A program made the translations under genes and the position numbers. From Coriaria nepalensis (lineage: Eukaryota; Streptophyta; Magnoliopsida; Cucurbitales; Coriariaceae): a DNA stretch of 64,000 nucleotides. Shown here one piece after another: positions 41,192 through 56,644 of this stretch (position 1 is its first letter; each line of letters opens with the position of its first letter). The DNA is taken from positions 11,126,001 to 11,190,000 of the forward strand of contig CP114485.1 of NCBI GenBank assembly GCA_027186245.1. The letters are read 5' to 3'. A model generated the notes under the pieces. The model was given only the letters and a program-made list of their open reading frames with translations, did no database searches and was not told where the DNA came from.

Positions 41192-44100
41192 ATGTTTCAA
41201 TGGAAACTGGGTGGGGGGGACCCTTTCAACATGGGACATGCTATCCGCATGCATGCCTTTAGTTTCCTTTATATTATTGTCAGCCAAAGATGTAAATAAA
41301 TGGTCAAAGTGTAATTGTTCTTGATGTATACATTCAAAGATAATGGCCTGCACAAATTAGAATCTCTAAAAAAAAAAAAAGAAAAAAAAAAAGAAAAAGA
41401 GATATACGGATCGGAACAACATATTTGACGTGGAACCTGTCTCGATTTACGGCCCTGCCAGAAGCAATGAAGGGTCTTGTTACTCTTGTACGAATCTGAC
41501 ATGAGTAAAATAGTAAATAACAACGTTATTGAAGCTAATTAAATAACATTAATCATCGAATTATCTCTCGATCTTATTACTTCTTGCAATAGGATTATGG
41601 GAGTATAGGACTGCATTTGTGTTTGCTATTTCGCCCTAATATGTCATTTAAGACTCTTTAAAACAGCGTTTTAGAAAGAACAAAGATAAAATGAATTTTG
41701 AGCAAAATCTATATTGAAAGAACAAAGAACAAAAAAATGTCATCACAATGTATGCATTCAATTAATAATTTAAAAAAAAAAAAAATCTATATGCTTAAAA
41801 ATTTAACTAATAATTTTTTAAAACTTTTTTTAGTAAATAAGTAGATAATTCAAATTTGATCGAAACTATTTGTAACTGCACCCGTGATACCTATAAATAA
41901 GGATCTACAATGACTCTACTCATATGTAATCAATCATCCAAACCTGACTCTTCCCTTGGAAAATCTCTCAACAAACAAACACAGAACATATTTAGTTAAT
42001 ACAATTGGTAATAGTAGGAAAATCAAATAAAAAATAAATTTGGATAAAGCAACTAACCACTTGGTGGATTGCCAAATCAACCACTTTACACAAAATCATC
42101 TTTTATTTAGACTCTACCATTTTCTTATTATTATTAGTTGTCCTTCATCAATAATATTTAGGAACTTTAAAAATAATTCAGAATTTTTAAAATCATTCTT
42201 ATCTTATGTACAGGATAATTTAAGACTTGTTTGGTTTGATTTTTTTTTTTTTTTTTTACGGAAATTAAATGAATATTTTATTTTATTTATTATTTGATTT
42301 GAAAAAATAATTTTTATTCTATTTAAATAAAAATATCATTTTTTTTAATTTTCACATAAATAAATATATTTAATAAGAATCAAAGAAATATTTATTTAGA
42401 TCGAGCTTTTTTTTTTATAATTCTATTATGGTATTTATATAATTTTTTAAATTTCTTCTTTAAACTGATATAGGAAAATTATTATTATCATCATTCTGAT
42501 AAATTAATTAATTTAATAGTTTATTATCTTAAAATATTTTGAAAGAAAAATAAAAATTTTACCTTATAAATTAACTATAGATATTTTTCATAAATGATGT
42601 GAGACAAATTTTAATATATTTTTATTTCTATTAATTTTTTTTATAATCAAACAGATATAAAAAAAAAATTTAATATTCTTATTTTTATGATATTTTTTCA
42701 TCTTTCTTATTTTTCTTCCCATATAATCTAACTAAATTTAACTGTTAGTAGAATATTCGGAGTTTAGAATAAATGAAGTAAATTAAATATATGAAGTCAA
42801 GTCTTTTCATCTATATCACTTTAAAATTGGATTAGGTTTTAATGGGACCGTGCATTAATAGAGCTCAACAGTAGTACTAAAGCCTAAAGCCTAAAGGATC
42901 GCTTGTCGGGAACCGTTGGGGCATCCAAGAGGTGGGACGGATATAAAAAACTGTAACTCGTAGGCTCTCTCTTTGTAAATGGTCTTAACTCACATGAAGT
43001 TTACATTTTTATATGCAAATTTTAGTGTATAATGTTTGAATTTACGGATCCAAATTTGAAATAACATTCATTTAAGTGCACTATACTACGTACTGCAACC
43101 CTTTTTGAAATAAAGATCAGGAGTTGGATTCCTTTCTTTTTTCTTGTTCACTTTTGAATGTGACTAAAAACATTTGTCCTATAAGTGATGTTATATTATC
43201 ATATTACTAGTTGCAACATGCCCGTGATCTGCAAAAGAAATTTAGGCTGAAAAAGAAATGTAAGAGTGGGTGCTTTAGTGTTTTTATTACATGGGTATAG
43301 ATATACCCGATATGGATTTTAACACTTCAGAGAAAAACTAAAGTGTGTAGTAGTTTGAGAATTTAAGAAGCCGTATTATGAAAAGAATGAATTTTAATGG
43401 CCTCGATGAAAATAGGGAGACTGTCACGTAGTAAAGCTAGCTACTTTCATAACAGTAAAGTCCAATTGTGGCTTCTAGCTCCAGTGATATGGTTTAATTA
43501 TGTTTATCTAAAATTGTTAAAATGAGTCGGAACTTTTCGACCCGATAAAAAAACTATTCAAAGTTCGGTCCAACCTTTACATGCGAATCGGACTTGGACA
43601 TAAAAACTTCACGGGTATAGCCCGGCCCCGTGAACTTTAGATGATAGCGAAGTGCTGCATAATAATATGGATGGTGGGCGTAACTTGGTGGACTGAACTT
43701 ATAATGGAGTTGGATGCATGGATGGTCAAATTCAAGAACGAAATAGGAAAGTGGGGAACCATGAGCTTGACCTCAGCATGCATGTCCTTTTCAGCCTCCA
43801 TTTCCAATGTTACATGTTGCTCTTATGATATATATATATATATATTTTAGGTCATCTTCGATATAGGTTCTTCTCCAAAAATTTTAAATATTTCAACAGA
43901 TTCTAATTATTATTATTTTTTTAATTACTACAAAATAAATTTCTTTTAGGAAAGAAAAAATAGCCGTAATAATTTAAATTAATCAAATACATAATCATAT
44001 TGTGAAATTGAAAAAACTCAACAAAAAAGAAAGGTTTGACCTAAGTGATTGTAATCTTGATAATTCTAAACCCTATATGTAGTGGGTTTTAAGTACTCGC

Positions 44101-44510
44101 CCTTCTTGATCAAGCAATAATAAAATTAACAAATTTTTCTTTAAAAAATAAAAATAAAAAGAAATAAAATCAGGTTACTACTAACTCTATTTTCCTCAGA
44201 ACTATTAATAGAGGGAGCAGTGTAATATAGTACTACCATTAACAACTTCATCATGATCTATCTTTTTATCAACTATTAAAACAATCCTTGATGCACTTCT
44301 TTAACCTAATTTTGATTAATTATACCAAAAAAAATAGTCTATATACATATTTATGGTATCGGTGGTGTATGTCCTCGTACCCCCACAGCTACCTCTATTG
44401 TATGCAAAATCAGTCCTTGCATAGTATCACTCCAAGTTTTATGAAGTTTTTAAAGTGAACTTTAATAATATCAATCGTGGGAAGATAATTCACGACCCAA
44501 AGAAAGAAAA

Positions 44511-44571
44511 AACAAACACAAACACAAACACAAACACAAACACAAACACAAACACAAACACAAACACAAAC
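44511..44571. repeat. (ACAAAC)n hexanucleotide microsatellite
   Basis: About ten ACAAAC units. The repeat opens long frames on both strands (Asn-Thr on plus, Val-Phe on minus), which are artefacts. Confidence 0.96.
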
Positions 44572-46653
44572 GAAGAAAGAAGAAGAAACTCGTATGATAT
44601 CTTTGTTTCTATATTAAAATTGTTGCAATATATATGCTGCTGCATCGCAATCCTGCATATAGATGAAAATCTTACCCCCAATACAAGTAATACATTAGTT
44701 ACGATTGGCTAAATTATTATTATTATTTTCCGTTAGATTTTCATCTATTATTTATTTTTGTTTCTATATGTATTTGTTAGAGAACAATTCTCGACACAAT
44801 TTTTATTTCTAGTAATATGTATTTTCGTGTACTCACTTAACAAATATTCTTATGTTTTGCTACTTTTTTATTTCTGTTTGGTAATTATTTTCAAAATTTT
44901 AAATATAAAAATATATTTTAAAATGTAAAAATTTATTTTAAAAAACGTGTCTCAAATCTTAGGATCATCATTGTGAATACATATTGATTGGATCTTTTTT
45001 TTTTTTTTCTTTATCTTGTTAATAGGAATAAAAATAACAGTCTTCTCCCGATAATAGTATTAGAATTAGGGACCCGTTCTGTCCCCCAACAAATTTTGAA
45101 AAAAAAATTAATACTTATTTTTTAATTATAAATAATATAATAATTTTTAATTAGTTTTACTAATAAAGTTTATATAAACTTTTATGGTTAATTTATTATT
45201 TTATTAGTGATATTTTAAAATTATAATTATTATAATTATTATATATTTTATTTTTATTTTTATTTTTATATTAATTAATTAAAATTTTACTAAAAATTAT
45301 AGTCCCATATGGATCCTAATCCTAAAGTATCGAAATAAAAGTTTTACTCCAAATCTTGATATTGGTATTGGGATCAGAAGACCGGAATTGAGAACATCCA
45401 TTTCTCCATTGGAAAAAAAAAAAAAAAACCCACCTGTAATTCATATATTACAAAAATATAAAAATACAGGAAAAAAATATGATATTTCTTGATGGGTCCA
45501 AAGAGCATAGTATAGTTTCCCCTCTTTAACTCTTTAAACTGGCTAGGACCAATCCTGTCACGTCAATATGACATCAATCTCGAATTCTAAAGATTCAAGG
45601 AAGAGAAGAAAATGAAAGAAATTTTTTATTTTACTCGTGCATTTATGTCGTGTCTTTTATGGGATGTTTAGTTAAATACCTCTCCTTTTAAAAAATTTTA
45701 TTTTTAACTTTTCTTCTCATTTTTTTTTAAATGCATTTATAGTTTATTTGTTAAAAAAATTGAAATTATTATTTAATTATTTCTTATTTCTTATTTTTCG
45801 ATAATAAACGCATATTCTTTTTTTTTTTTTCAACGATTAAATATTAGACTTAAAACTATAAAAGTTAAATATTTTATCATTCTATCTAAAAGTTGAACAC
45901 TTTTATTATAATATAATATTTAAACTTTAGATTTAACTTTTATAATTCTAAGTCGAATGTTAAAACATTAAGATATGATAGAAATATTCAACTTTTAGAT
46001 CCAATAATAAAAGATAAAATATTTAAAGTTCTACGTTTAATGTTTAAAAATAATATTTATAATAATAATAAAACTTTATAAATCATATGATTAACATATA
46101 AAAATATCTTAAATTTTATATATGTAATATTCTTCTAATTTAACAAATTAAACCATATTATAAATATTAATATTAATCGTATATTTCATATTTCATATTA
46201 TCTGATCACATTAAATTCTGCATATAATGACATAATTTAATTTACATCGTGTCCCATAAATTCTATCCATACGAAAAATTATCTTTGAAGCACATTAAAT
46301 CAAAGAGACTAATACCCTTTTCAGGTAGCGCCATGAAATCAAGGAGGAAATATTATACTTGACAGAGTACCTTTTTATACAATAAACATGATGACATAGT
46401 GATGAACTGGTGATCATTACTCGCAATAAAGTTTGAAGGTGGGTGGTCGGTATATATTTAAACCCTATTAAGAGAAAAAAAAAAAAAAAAAAAAACTATT
46501 TCTTATCCAACAATAGCAAGTTGGGTAAACTTTTCTTCTCAAACTTTCATTGAATTTTGACCCAAAAAAAAAAAAAAAAAAAAAACCTAGAATATTTTAA
46601 ACTACTTTCTAAAAAGGGCTACTTTTGAGTTTTGACCACATAACATCTCATTA

Positions 46654-48612
<1,959 letters not shown>

Positions 48613-51600
48613 GATTTAAAGAGACTAAGAGAGAGAGAGATTGAAGAAGATGAGCGTTTGATAAATTTGGTGGAGTAATGTTGAGTTGAGAGGGGTGGTG
48701 AGATTTGATGGGGGGGGGGGGGGGGGGTTTAAATGGGCGAAAGATATGAGTGGAGGATTGGTGACACGTGAGATGAGACAGGAACAGAGGCAATAGCTTT
48801 ACTGAACAATAAAGAAAGAGCCATCTGGCGTTACATGTCTGCTACCCCCACTTTTTTTTATTTTGGGTCAAAGCGTTACACTTCCTTCTTGCTTTGAATA
48901 TTCGAAGTTCAAATCTTCTCATTCAGAGGATATTTTTTCCTTTTAATAATTAATTTTAATAATAATAATAATAATAATAAGGAAGACAGCTTAAAATCAC
49001 CATTTGGATTTCAAATTCAATTAAGATTTTACAAAATTATTGTTGGTTTCAATTTATGTTCTAAATAAAAGTTCAATTTACCTTTATAAATTCTAAATAA
49101 ATAGTAATTTAATACTATTTACTTAACTATTTTGGATTTTTATTTATTGAATCTAAATGAGTCTCTAACCTTTTCAATAATTAGAGTTGCAATTTTTTTT
49201 AATTATTAAAATAATATAACTATATTTTAAATTATTTATAGATAGAGATACTTTCATCCGACGGATGAGATCAAACTACATCACTGATTGATGTTAAATT
49301 ATAAGAGGCTAAACTCACTTTTTTTTTTAATTATTATTAATTATTATTTTCTTTAATTTAAATTATCATATTATAAAAGAGTAAATAATGTCTTATTCTT
49401 CTTTTGGTTTTAGCTAAAAGTATTTTGTGGAACTCAAACGTTGGAATGTGTATGGACCATTTCAATCGGTAATAGCCTAATAATATCACTAGGCTACACC
49501 CTCATGTTTTTTTGATACGGGCTTGATGATTAAATAAATACGTATAAATATTTTAACAAGTGTAGCATACATCAATCAAGACAGCAACAAGATGATAAAC
49601 AATAAGCAGACAATATGTATAAGTTGTGGTAATAATTGTTTTGTCATTAATAAATAGATTCATTGATCAATTAATTAATTAACCTTTTTTTTTTTTTGTA
49701 CAAAATCATTTGTTTGTTCTTATTTGTAATTTTTCATACGATATACTTCCATAAATTTATACAAGAATTCATCATGCATGGTTTACCTGATAACCTCTTT
49801 TTTTTTTTTTTTTCTCATTTGGTAATAAAAATAGTTAAGTAGGCAGGGCACCCCACAAACCGGGGGAGATTGCCCCTTTATTTTTAACGAATTTGAACCA
49901 TCCCCACCACATCTAAGTGGGGTTCAAGAGTAGATTTGCCTCGACAGAGTCAACCCTCAAACATGATATTGTGGGTAGAGTCAACCCTCAAACATGATTA
50001 GTTGTTTTAATTTTGAGTCCACTATTTATTCTCCTAAACAATAAGAAATATTGGGGGATTGGGAGTTAATCTTCTATTTTGTTAAGTAAGTTAATTTTTT
50101 CATTTCAAATCATTAGATTTTAAATAAAGAGATCAAAATATTTTAATTGAAGTTTGATGAATAAAGAAATTTTAATTAAATAATGATAAAATAATTTCTT
50201 ATCACTTCAATTAAAATATTTAGATCTAATAGTTTTAAATAAGATAAATTAATTTATTTGATAAAATTGAAGATTAACCTCCCAAATTAGAAATATTGCA
50301 CTTCGAAATTTAATATAATTTTAGATAATAGCGAATCTAAGATTTCGATCTGGTACAATAAAATTATATTATTAAAGGTTTCTTAATAAATAAATATAAT
50401 ATATAAGTTTTAAATATCTGATGTATATAATAGATATATACATATATGTGGTTATTTTATTATTTGGTTATGAAAAAAAAAAAAAACGTTAGAATTATGA
50501 AATAGAATATACCTATGTTATTTTATATATTTGAATTTAACCCCATTCTCATTCCCTAAGAAGTAAATCAAAATTCATATCTAAAAATAATTTAAGATAT
50601 ATCAATTTTAATGGTATGTCTACATTAGGGGGACAAGATTATAAATAATTTATACAATTTTAATTTAATAAAGTAAAAATCTAAATTTTGCAATGTTTGT
50701 GAGGTCAAGTGCCCCTATTGCCCCAACGTGAATCCGTAGTATTAGAGGCAAGTTCAAAACAGGCATATTCACACATCATTTCACAAAGTATTTATAATGC
50801 AATATGTCATTTTTGAATTTACAGAATGACCAGTTTATAAGGTAAATATTAAAAATATCTTATACCGTTTGGAAAAAAGAAATTTAATTATTTTAAAAAA
50901 AGTAAAAATTCTCACTTTCCTTATAAATAAATTTATAAGAAAAAATATTAAACTCCAATATTTTAACACAAATATAAATATTTATCTCATAATATTAATA
51001 AATCAAATCAATCATTAATATTTATTTAATATTTTAAATTTTTATATCTCAATAATATATAATATAATTAGGCGTTGTTTATTGTTATATTATATCGTTA
51101 AGCAAAAAGCACCTAGGTCAAATGATGAGCATTTCTCTAAATTTGGACCACTTTCTTAGTACTTTCCTTGTAAATGCATCAAAAACAATGAAAACAGCAG
51201 TGTTTAAGTAGCACGTACTATACACAAATGTGTTCATCGTCATTAAGATGCTTTATCGAGCATTGTTGACTTGCCTCTTGGGAAATAAAATTTAGTGTGT
51301 CTATGCTACATTGGCACCTCCGAAAAGGTAAGGTCAGAACTTCAAAGTAAGTGAGGTGCATGTTCTAGTATACATCTTTAAGGTTGCTATACAATATTTA
51401 ATAAAAACTTACATTATTACCATGACTATATATTTATGTTGTCATCTCTTCTAAGGATCACAAGAGACCGTCGAGTTATGTTGCAATTATTGGAACAACT
51501 GAACATACAAATATGTGTAATTGGTCAGTTTTATGACTTGATCAATGCCAATGAATTGGTAGTAGAAGGTGGTTAAGAAGTATTAAGCTACACAATCAAT

Positions 51601-53214
51601 GTTGTAAGAGTTTAAGAAACATTGTGTGCACAAAGAACAGAAAGATTCTAATTGGGGAAAATTTTAAACGTCAACTTGATGTCAAATTTAGTTAATGTGC
51701 GAAAAATATAATTTTAGACCATACAATCTAACTAAATTCATGTTTACTTAACGCAAATGAAACTAGCCATGTCCTCAATCATCTCACAATGAAATGAGTT
51801 GATAAACCTTCTTGTGTTAAGGACAACAATTTGATAACTTCTCAAACTATTGCCTTTAAAGTCTATGTTCAATCAAATGCATGACATCTCTCAGCTCTCT
51901 CATTTTTCTTCGGGTTTTTGACCTAGCCGCAACCATTTGGGTCATTGTTTGAGAGCAAAAGATGTCAAGCAAGTATCGAAGCTATTTTTTTGTCTCTTTG
52001 AGATTTCTTACTTTTAGAAAAATTTTAATGATTTTTTGGCCTTAATAATAGCCATTTTATTTCTTCTACCCAAACTAGTCAATCATTTAAAGAATTTTTG
52101 GTCTTAAATGAAATCTCTATTCCATTGGTGCATTGAGTTGTCTCAACCTTAAAACATATTGTAGTATGTTTCGGAACGTTATAGAGATAATGAGAAATCA
52201 AATATTCATGATATATTTTTTTTATAGTAATGTTTTTTTTATTAGTTTAGGTATTAATGTTAGATTTTGGAAGTTGTGATGGTAATTGAAGTATATATAA
52301 TTTTTTGGGATTTATGTCACAGTTTAAATCATTTTATTTTTTTTTAAATAAATGTCAAAGTTTGGAATATGATTCTATTACATTAATATACACTACTATA
52401 CTCACCATCCCTTGAAAATTCATCTGTGTAATTATTCATCTAATTTATAATATCTTGCTATTGAAATTAAAAATGTAAATAAAAATAAATTCAAGAGATT
52501 TGATACTTGAAACTCAAACAGGAGAAATGCATTATCAATAACAAGACAAGATAACATTTAGCGGTTATTATATAGGAAATAATTTAGTAATATAAAAAAA
52601 AAATGATAAAATTACGCGAGATAATAGAACTTCTTAACCTCTAAAATAATGAGAAATAAGTATCATTCTCTAAATTAAAAAAAAAAAAAAATGAGGTGGG
52701 TATTTTTTTTCCGATCCTAATTTGCTCGGGAATTAAAGGATTGAAATCGGTACCGATATTGGTCAGTGTATTGTGGGCCGAGATTGGGACTGAGAATGAG
52801 AATAAGATTAATTTTGGTCATGTTTTGGTCCCGGTTATTATTTAGAAAATTTTTTATTTTTTTTTAATTTCTTTAGTTACAATAATATAATTACGAGTGT
52901 TGAATTGATTTAAATTACTTATAATTTTTTTGATACACTTTTAAGTTTAATTCATTATTTTCTTGATAATTATTTTTTAAAATTATGAGTATTTACTAGA
53001 AATGTTGGTCAGATTTCATCATGATGTAATGCAAGTAATATCATATTATGTAATTTGTATTTTTTTTTTTCATTTGAATCGCAATAAAATTATTTTAATT
53101 TATTTTTACGAAGTCAAATTAAATTAAATTTTTGTTGCTAATGGAACTATGAACCCCCAATAATTTGTATTTCATAAAATTATCTCATTCCGGCCAGCAC
53201 AACTACTATTGTGC
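48613..53214. other. GA2ox promoter side and intergenic region
   Basis: No gene recognised. It holds the 18-G homopolymer at 48710-48727, an (AAT)n run (48957-48980), a repeated 'agagtcaaccctcaaacatg' word pair at about 49945 and 49977, and GC-richer patches at 50690-50745 and 52720-52850 that look like ends of decayed non-autonomous DNA transposons. Remaining DNA is AT-rich. Confidence 0.45.
48710..48727. repeat. Poly-G homopolymer tract
   Basis: Eighteen consecutive G on the plus strand (C on the coding strand), about 100 bp upstream of the GA2ox start and probably in its 5' leader or core promoter. Confidence 0.95.
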
Positions 53215-53398
53215 GCCTCTCTCCCTCCCTCCTCTATTTCAGATTTGGACAGATCACACAATCTAGGTTAAAACCCATATTTACAACAAAAGGGAAGGGA
53301 GGCGGTGCCGGGAGATAGGCATGGCGGCAACGGCGGTTGCGGTTTCCAAAGTTGCATCATTTTATGATATCAAAGTTGAGTCAATAAAAAATTTAATT
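53215..53398 (+). pseudogene. Orphan 5' leader and start exon of an unidentified gene
   Basis: A CT-rich leader-like segment (gcctctctccctccctcctc) precedes an ATG at 53321 in a purine/GC-rich context. The frame reads MAATAVAVSKVASFYDIKVE and then ends at a TAA (53396-53398) in AT-rich DNA. The Ala/Val-rich start resembles the first residues of a plastid- or mitochondrion-targeted protein. No downstream exons are visible before the next gene, so I read it as a truncated gene start. The product is not recognised. Confidence 0.35.
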
Positions 53399-53908
53399 TA
53401 ATTTAAGCAGGCAAAAATAAATTAAATAAATTTGTTTGGATTCAAAGGAAAAATCCCAAAAATTACATAATAAATAATTAAGATTGGGAATGCCTTGTCA
53501 TGAAATTTGACTACTATTTTGAAAATAGAAGATTTATCATAATTTCCTTCAAATTTAGAGGGTATATACTCATTTTTCTATAATATAAAGATTTACTCAT
53601 ATTCTTATTATTCTAGATGTTAAATCTTAGTTTACCAAAATATATATATCATTTAAAAAGATCCATAGAATTTAACCTATGAAATATCAATTTGAATCTC
53701 CAAAATTTGTATATTTATTCAGAGAGTTGTTTCAAACCATTCAATCAAAAACACAATTTGTCCAAACTATTCAAACAATTTTGGTAATTCGCACATGGAT
53801 ATTTGAGCCATTGTGCCCTACCATTGGAGAGGGAGAATACTTGGGATTTGGGTGTTATTACATGCCCACTAATTACTACTTGAACATGGATCGAGTGTAT
53901 GTGACACT

Positions 53909-53959
53909 TGGGCCTTGCAACACTTTGTGGAATGGGCGGCCCAAATATATATTTGGGCC
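53909..53959 (+). promoter_or_regulatory. Palindromic GGCCCA/TGGGCC cluster upstream of the TPR-like gene
   Basis: TTGGGCC occurs at about 53909, and a perfect 22-bp palindrome (53938-53959) consists of GGCCCAAATAT followed by its reverse complement. The palindrome carries one site II-type motif on each arm. It lies 250-380 bp upstream of the likely start codon. Site II elements are established promoter motifs; activity here is inferred. Confidence 0.5.
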
Positions 53960-54208
53960 ACAATCAATTCACATATCTAACTTGAACCTTAGATAACAAG
54001 AAAAAGGTAAGATATTGTTCTTGTTGAAAAAAATAGAAAAAATAAATTTAATAATAAAAATAATATGCTTTGATTCCTTACCCACTAGCAAGAGTGAAGG
54101 AAGGTACAATTTACCTGCATCTAGATCCTATTAATTTCACTTCCCAAATTTCACATCCTCAAGGTTTCCTAAGAATTTTTTTTTTTTTTTTGATTCATTT
54201 AATCCAGA

Positions 54209-55586
54209 ATGTTCATCTTCTCGTGTGAGTTTATCAAAACCCTAAATCTCCATATTACGAATTTGTCTCGAAATCTTGTAAGAGCACAATACGGAGAAAC
54301 ATTGGATCAAGCCAGTACTATGATTACACCCATTATTATCTTTGTTACTTTCTGTAGCATAATCGTTTATATATCTTGGGTTTATGCAAACCGTGTTCGG
54401 AGGAAAGGAAGATTACTTCCACCATCTTCATCATCAGCTAAATTATTAACAAGGTCGATGTCGATCGGAGTTCTTCATGGCGGAAAGCAGGCTTTGCAGC
54501 GATTGATCGATTATCACAAAGTTCGAGCTCATAATTATAATCCAGACAAAAACATTATTAGTAACGGAGGTGTAAGATTAAGGAATTTAGTTCATTACAT
54601 GGAACATCCTGATTTCTGGGAGCTCCAGGTTTGGCATTAATTAATTAATTAATTAATTAATTAAGTGTTTAATTATTGTTATTATTATTATTATTTTATG
54701 GATTAATAATAATTAATAATTACGTGAAATGTGGTTTTCATGAAGAGCATTGTTACAATCATGGAAATGAGTGGAAAAGAAGCTGAGGCTGCGGAAATAT
54801 TGAAGAGTGCAGTGGCAAAAGCCAGGAAGGAAAGAAGACAGCATGAAGCTTATGAATTTGAGATGCTTCTGGTTGAAATGTTCATTTACATGGTACACTT
54901 CATATTTTACTTTTTTTATTTTATTTATTTTTGTTTTTTCCTTGAAGAAAAATGTTGAAATTTCATAAAAATTCGCTCAAAACATTATATATTTCTTAGT
55001 TCTTGCTCTTTTGCTCTAAACATCATGAGCTTCTAAAACGCTTGACAATCCGTATAAAGATCTTGCATAAGGGTTCAAATCTCCACCATTGTGCAACTAA
55101 ATATAGTATTTTGTGATGATACAAGCATATACGTATATATGCAGGGTGCTTATGATAAGGCTCTTGGTTGTCAATGTTTGAGACATGAAGAAATTTCAGA
55201 TGCAAGACGTCCTCTCTATAAGGTTATCATGTTCCATGATCAATTGAGATCATCTTTTTTATGTTTTTTCAAGGCGTCCACTTCTAATGTAATATGATAA
55301 CCTCAACAAGTAATACCTAACCAGAATATGTGTATATATGTTATTGCAGGCAGTAATCCACCTGTTGTTATATAACTGTAGAGATAGGGCAGAAAAAGAG
55401 TGGGAAGACTTCAAAGAAATTAGAAGACAATTGCAAATACCTGCTGATGAGATTAATGAGCAAGAAGAAACTCCAGTTTATAGAGCTATTACAAGTTTCA
55501 AAGAGTTCGAGGATATCGTAAAGCTACTCGAACGGGATATCCAAGAGGCGCCCTACTTAAAGATTAAGAGCTCGGAGAAATTATAA
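54209..55586 (+). CDS. Membrane-anchored TPR-like plant protein of unknown function
   Basis: Four exons: 54209-54628, 54746-54892, 55145-55222 and 55350-55586, giving 293 aa, all phase 0. A later ATG (54320, residue 38) gives 256 aa and places a transmembrane helix (ITPIIIFVTFCSIIVYISWVYA) at the very N-terminus, followed by basic RVRRKGR. I think that start is the more natural one. The rest is alpha-helical and hydrophilic: repeated helix-turn-helix units such as EAEAAEILKSAVAKARKE, then AYDKALGCQCLRHEEISDA, look like TPR repeats. The C-terminal piece (EKEWEDFKEIRRQL) is charged. The topology suggests a tail facing the cytosol from a membrane or organelle anchor. I cannot name an orthologue with certainty. 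Site II-like motifs lie upstream. Confidence 0.85.
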
Positions 55587-56002
55587 CTCAATCTTAAATT
55601 ACTATTTTGGTTTGTATATTAAATATAATTTCGAAATAATCGGTAATTTTAATATGATATCGTTGGAATACTACTCAAGCTTCTAGAAGCTAGAGGGTAT
55701 ATAAGTAAAGGAAAAATAAAATAAAATGGAGAAATTTGTAGTAATTACAATATCCGTTACATATATACATAAATCCTTACACCTTCATCATTCCTTTGCA
55801 ATCTTTGTGATTAAAGCTCGAGAGATGCAAAAACCCATTTGGTATGTGTGAACTTTTCTCCTTGATGGATAATTATCATCGAAATCATTGATTTCTCTTT
55901 GTAGTAAGTTTTCATTTCGTTCTACAAAGGAAAGGGATAAATTTGAGTTATGTAATATGTTCTGAAAATCTAAGTTCGCATTGCAAGCCAGATGGTTCAG
56001 TG

Positions 56003-56042
56003 GCTCGATTGTTCGATGGGTGCATGGTTCGAGCAATCGAGC
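56003..56042. repeat. Perfect-like hairpin, 14-bp stem
   Basis: Arm GCTCGATTGTTCGA pairs with TTCGAGCAATCGAGC-side sequence with only one G-T type mismatch, around a 12-nt loop. It lies about 420 bp downstream of the TPR-like gene. It could be a transposon end pair or a transcribed hairpin. Confidence 0.7.
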
Positions 56043-56365
56043 ATTACTATTCGTGGTATTGGCATCAAAATAGCACAAATTGATCGACTAAAACTTCAGT
56101 TGAATATAATATCACTTATACTCAGATGATTGAGGTTGTTTATGATTCTATCGATGTTGATTGTGATTAATTTGGGTTGCAACTGCCATATATGGAGTAA
56201 ATTGTTATCTTTCCCAATATATATAAAAAATAACAACATGATGAGATTTTCCCGCAACTTGCAATCTAAAGAGGAAAAATCTCCTTTACACGCAAAGTTG
56301 ATTCCGAAGACTCAAAGAGATTCATATGGTAAATAGCGTCATCAATTACCTAACCTTTCTAATGT

Positions 56366-56644
56366 ATGTTATTTTTAGGAGAGATATACCAGATCCTACT
56401 GCTAATAATTATGAAGATTGTAAGAGTTGTACCCGATCATATTGATAATAATCTTGATAATTATGAGAATTTTAATGATTATGATCATGGTAGTAATAAA
56501 AATTACAATAATGATGATGATTCTAATAAGGATAGAGATTTTAATTATGATGATGATGAGTATGAGGATAGTGATATTAATGTTGATGTTGATGATGAAG
56601 AGAACATGATTGCGGATTATGTTGAGAAGACGTGTAGAGAATAA
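56366..56644 (+). other. Asp/Asn-rich low-complexity open frame
   Basis: A 92-codon frame made largely of GAT/AAT codons (for example DNNLDNYENFNDYD and NYNNDDDSNKDRDFNYDDDE), ending in ENMIADYVEKTC. It arises from a degenerate (GAT/AAT)n tract, and both strands are open for the same reason. It could be the acidic tail of a decayed gene or transposase. There is no splice or domain evidence. Confidence 0.3.

Larger units (their letters stand above)
37641..46653. other. Long gene-poor region
   Basis: About 9 kb without a gene I can support. It contains a possible LTR relic (about 38.0-39.3 kb), a tRNA-Met-type primer-site-like word (39935-39946), a short decayed coding-like frame (40982-41191), an (ACAAAC)n microsatellite (44511-44571) and GC-richer patches at 43510-43640 and 45060-45090 that resemble ends of old DNA transposons. 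The rest is AT-rich with poly-A/T tracts. Confidence 0.5.

Noticed and set aside
44455..44712. Open frames on both strands over an Asn-Thr / Val-Phe repeat
   Set aside because: They are created by the (ACAAAC)n microsatellite and have no flanking coding evidence.
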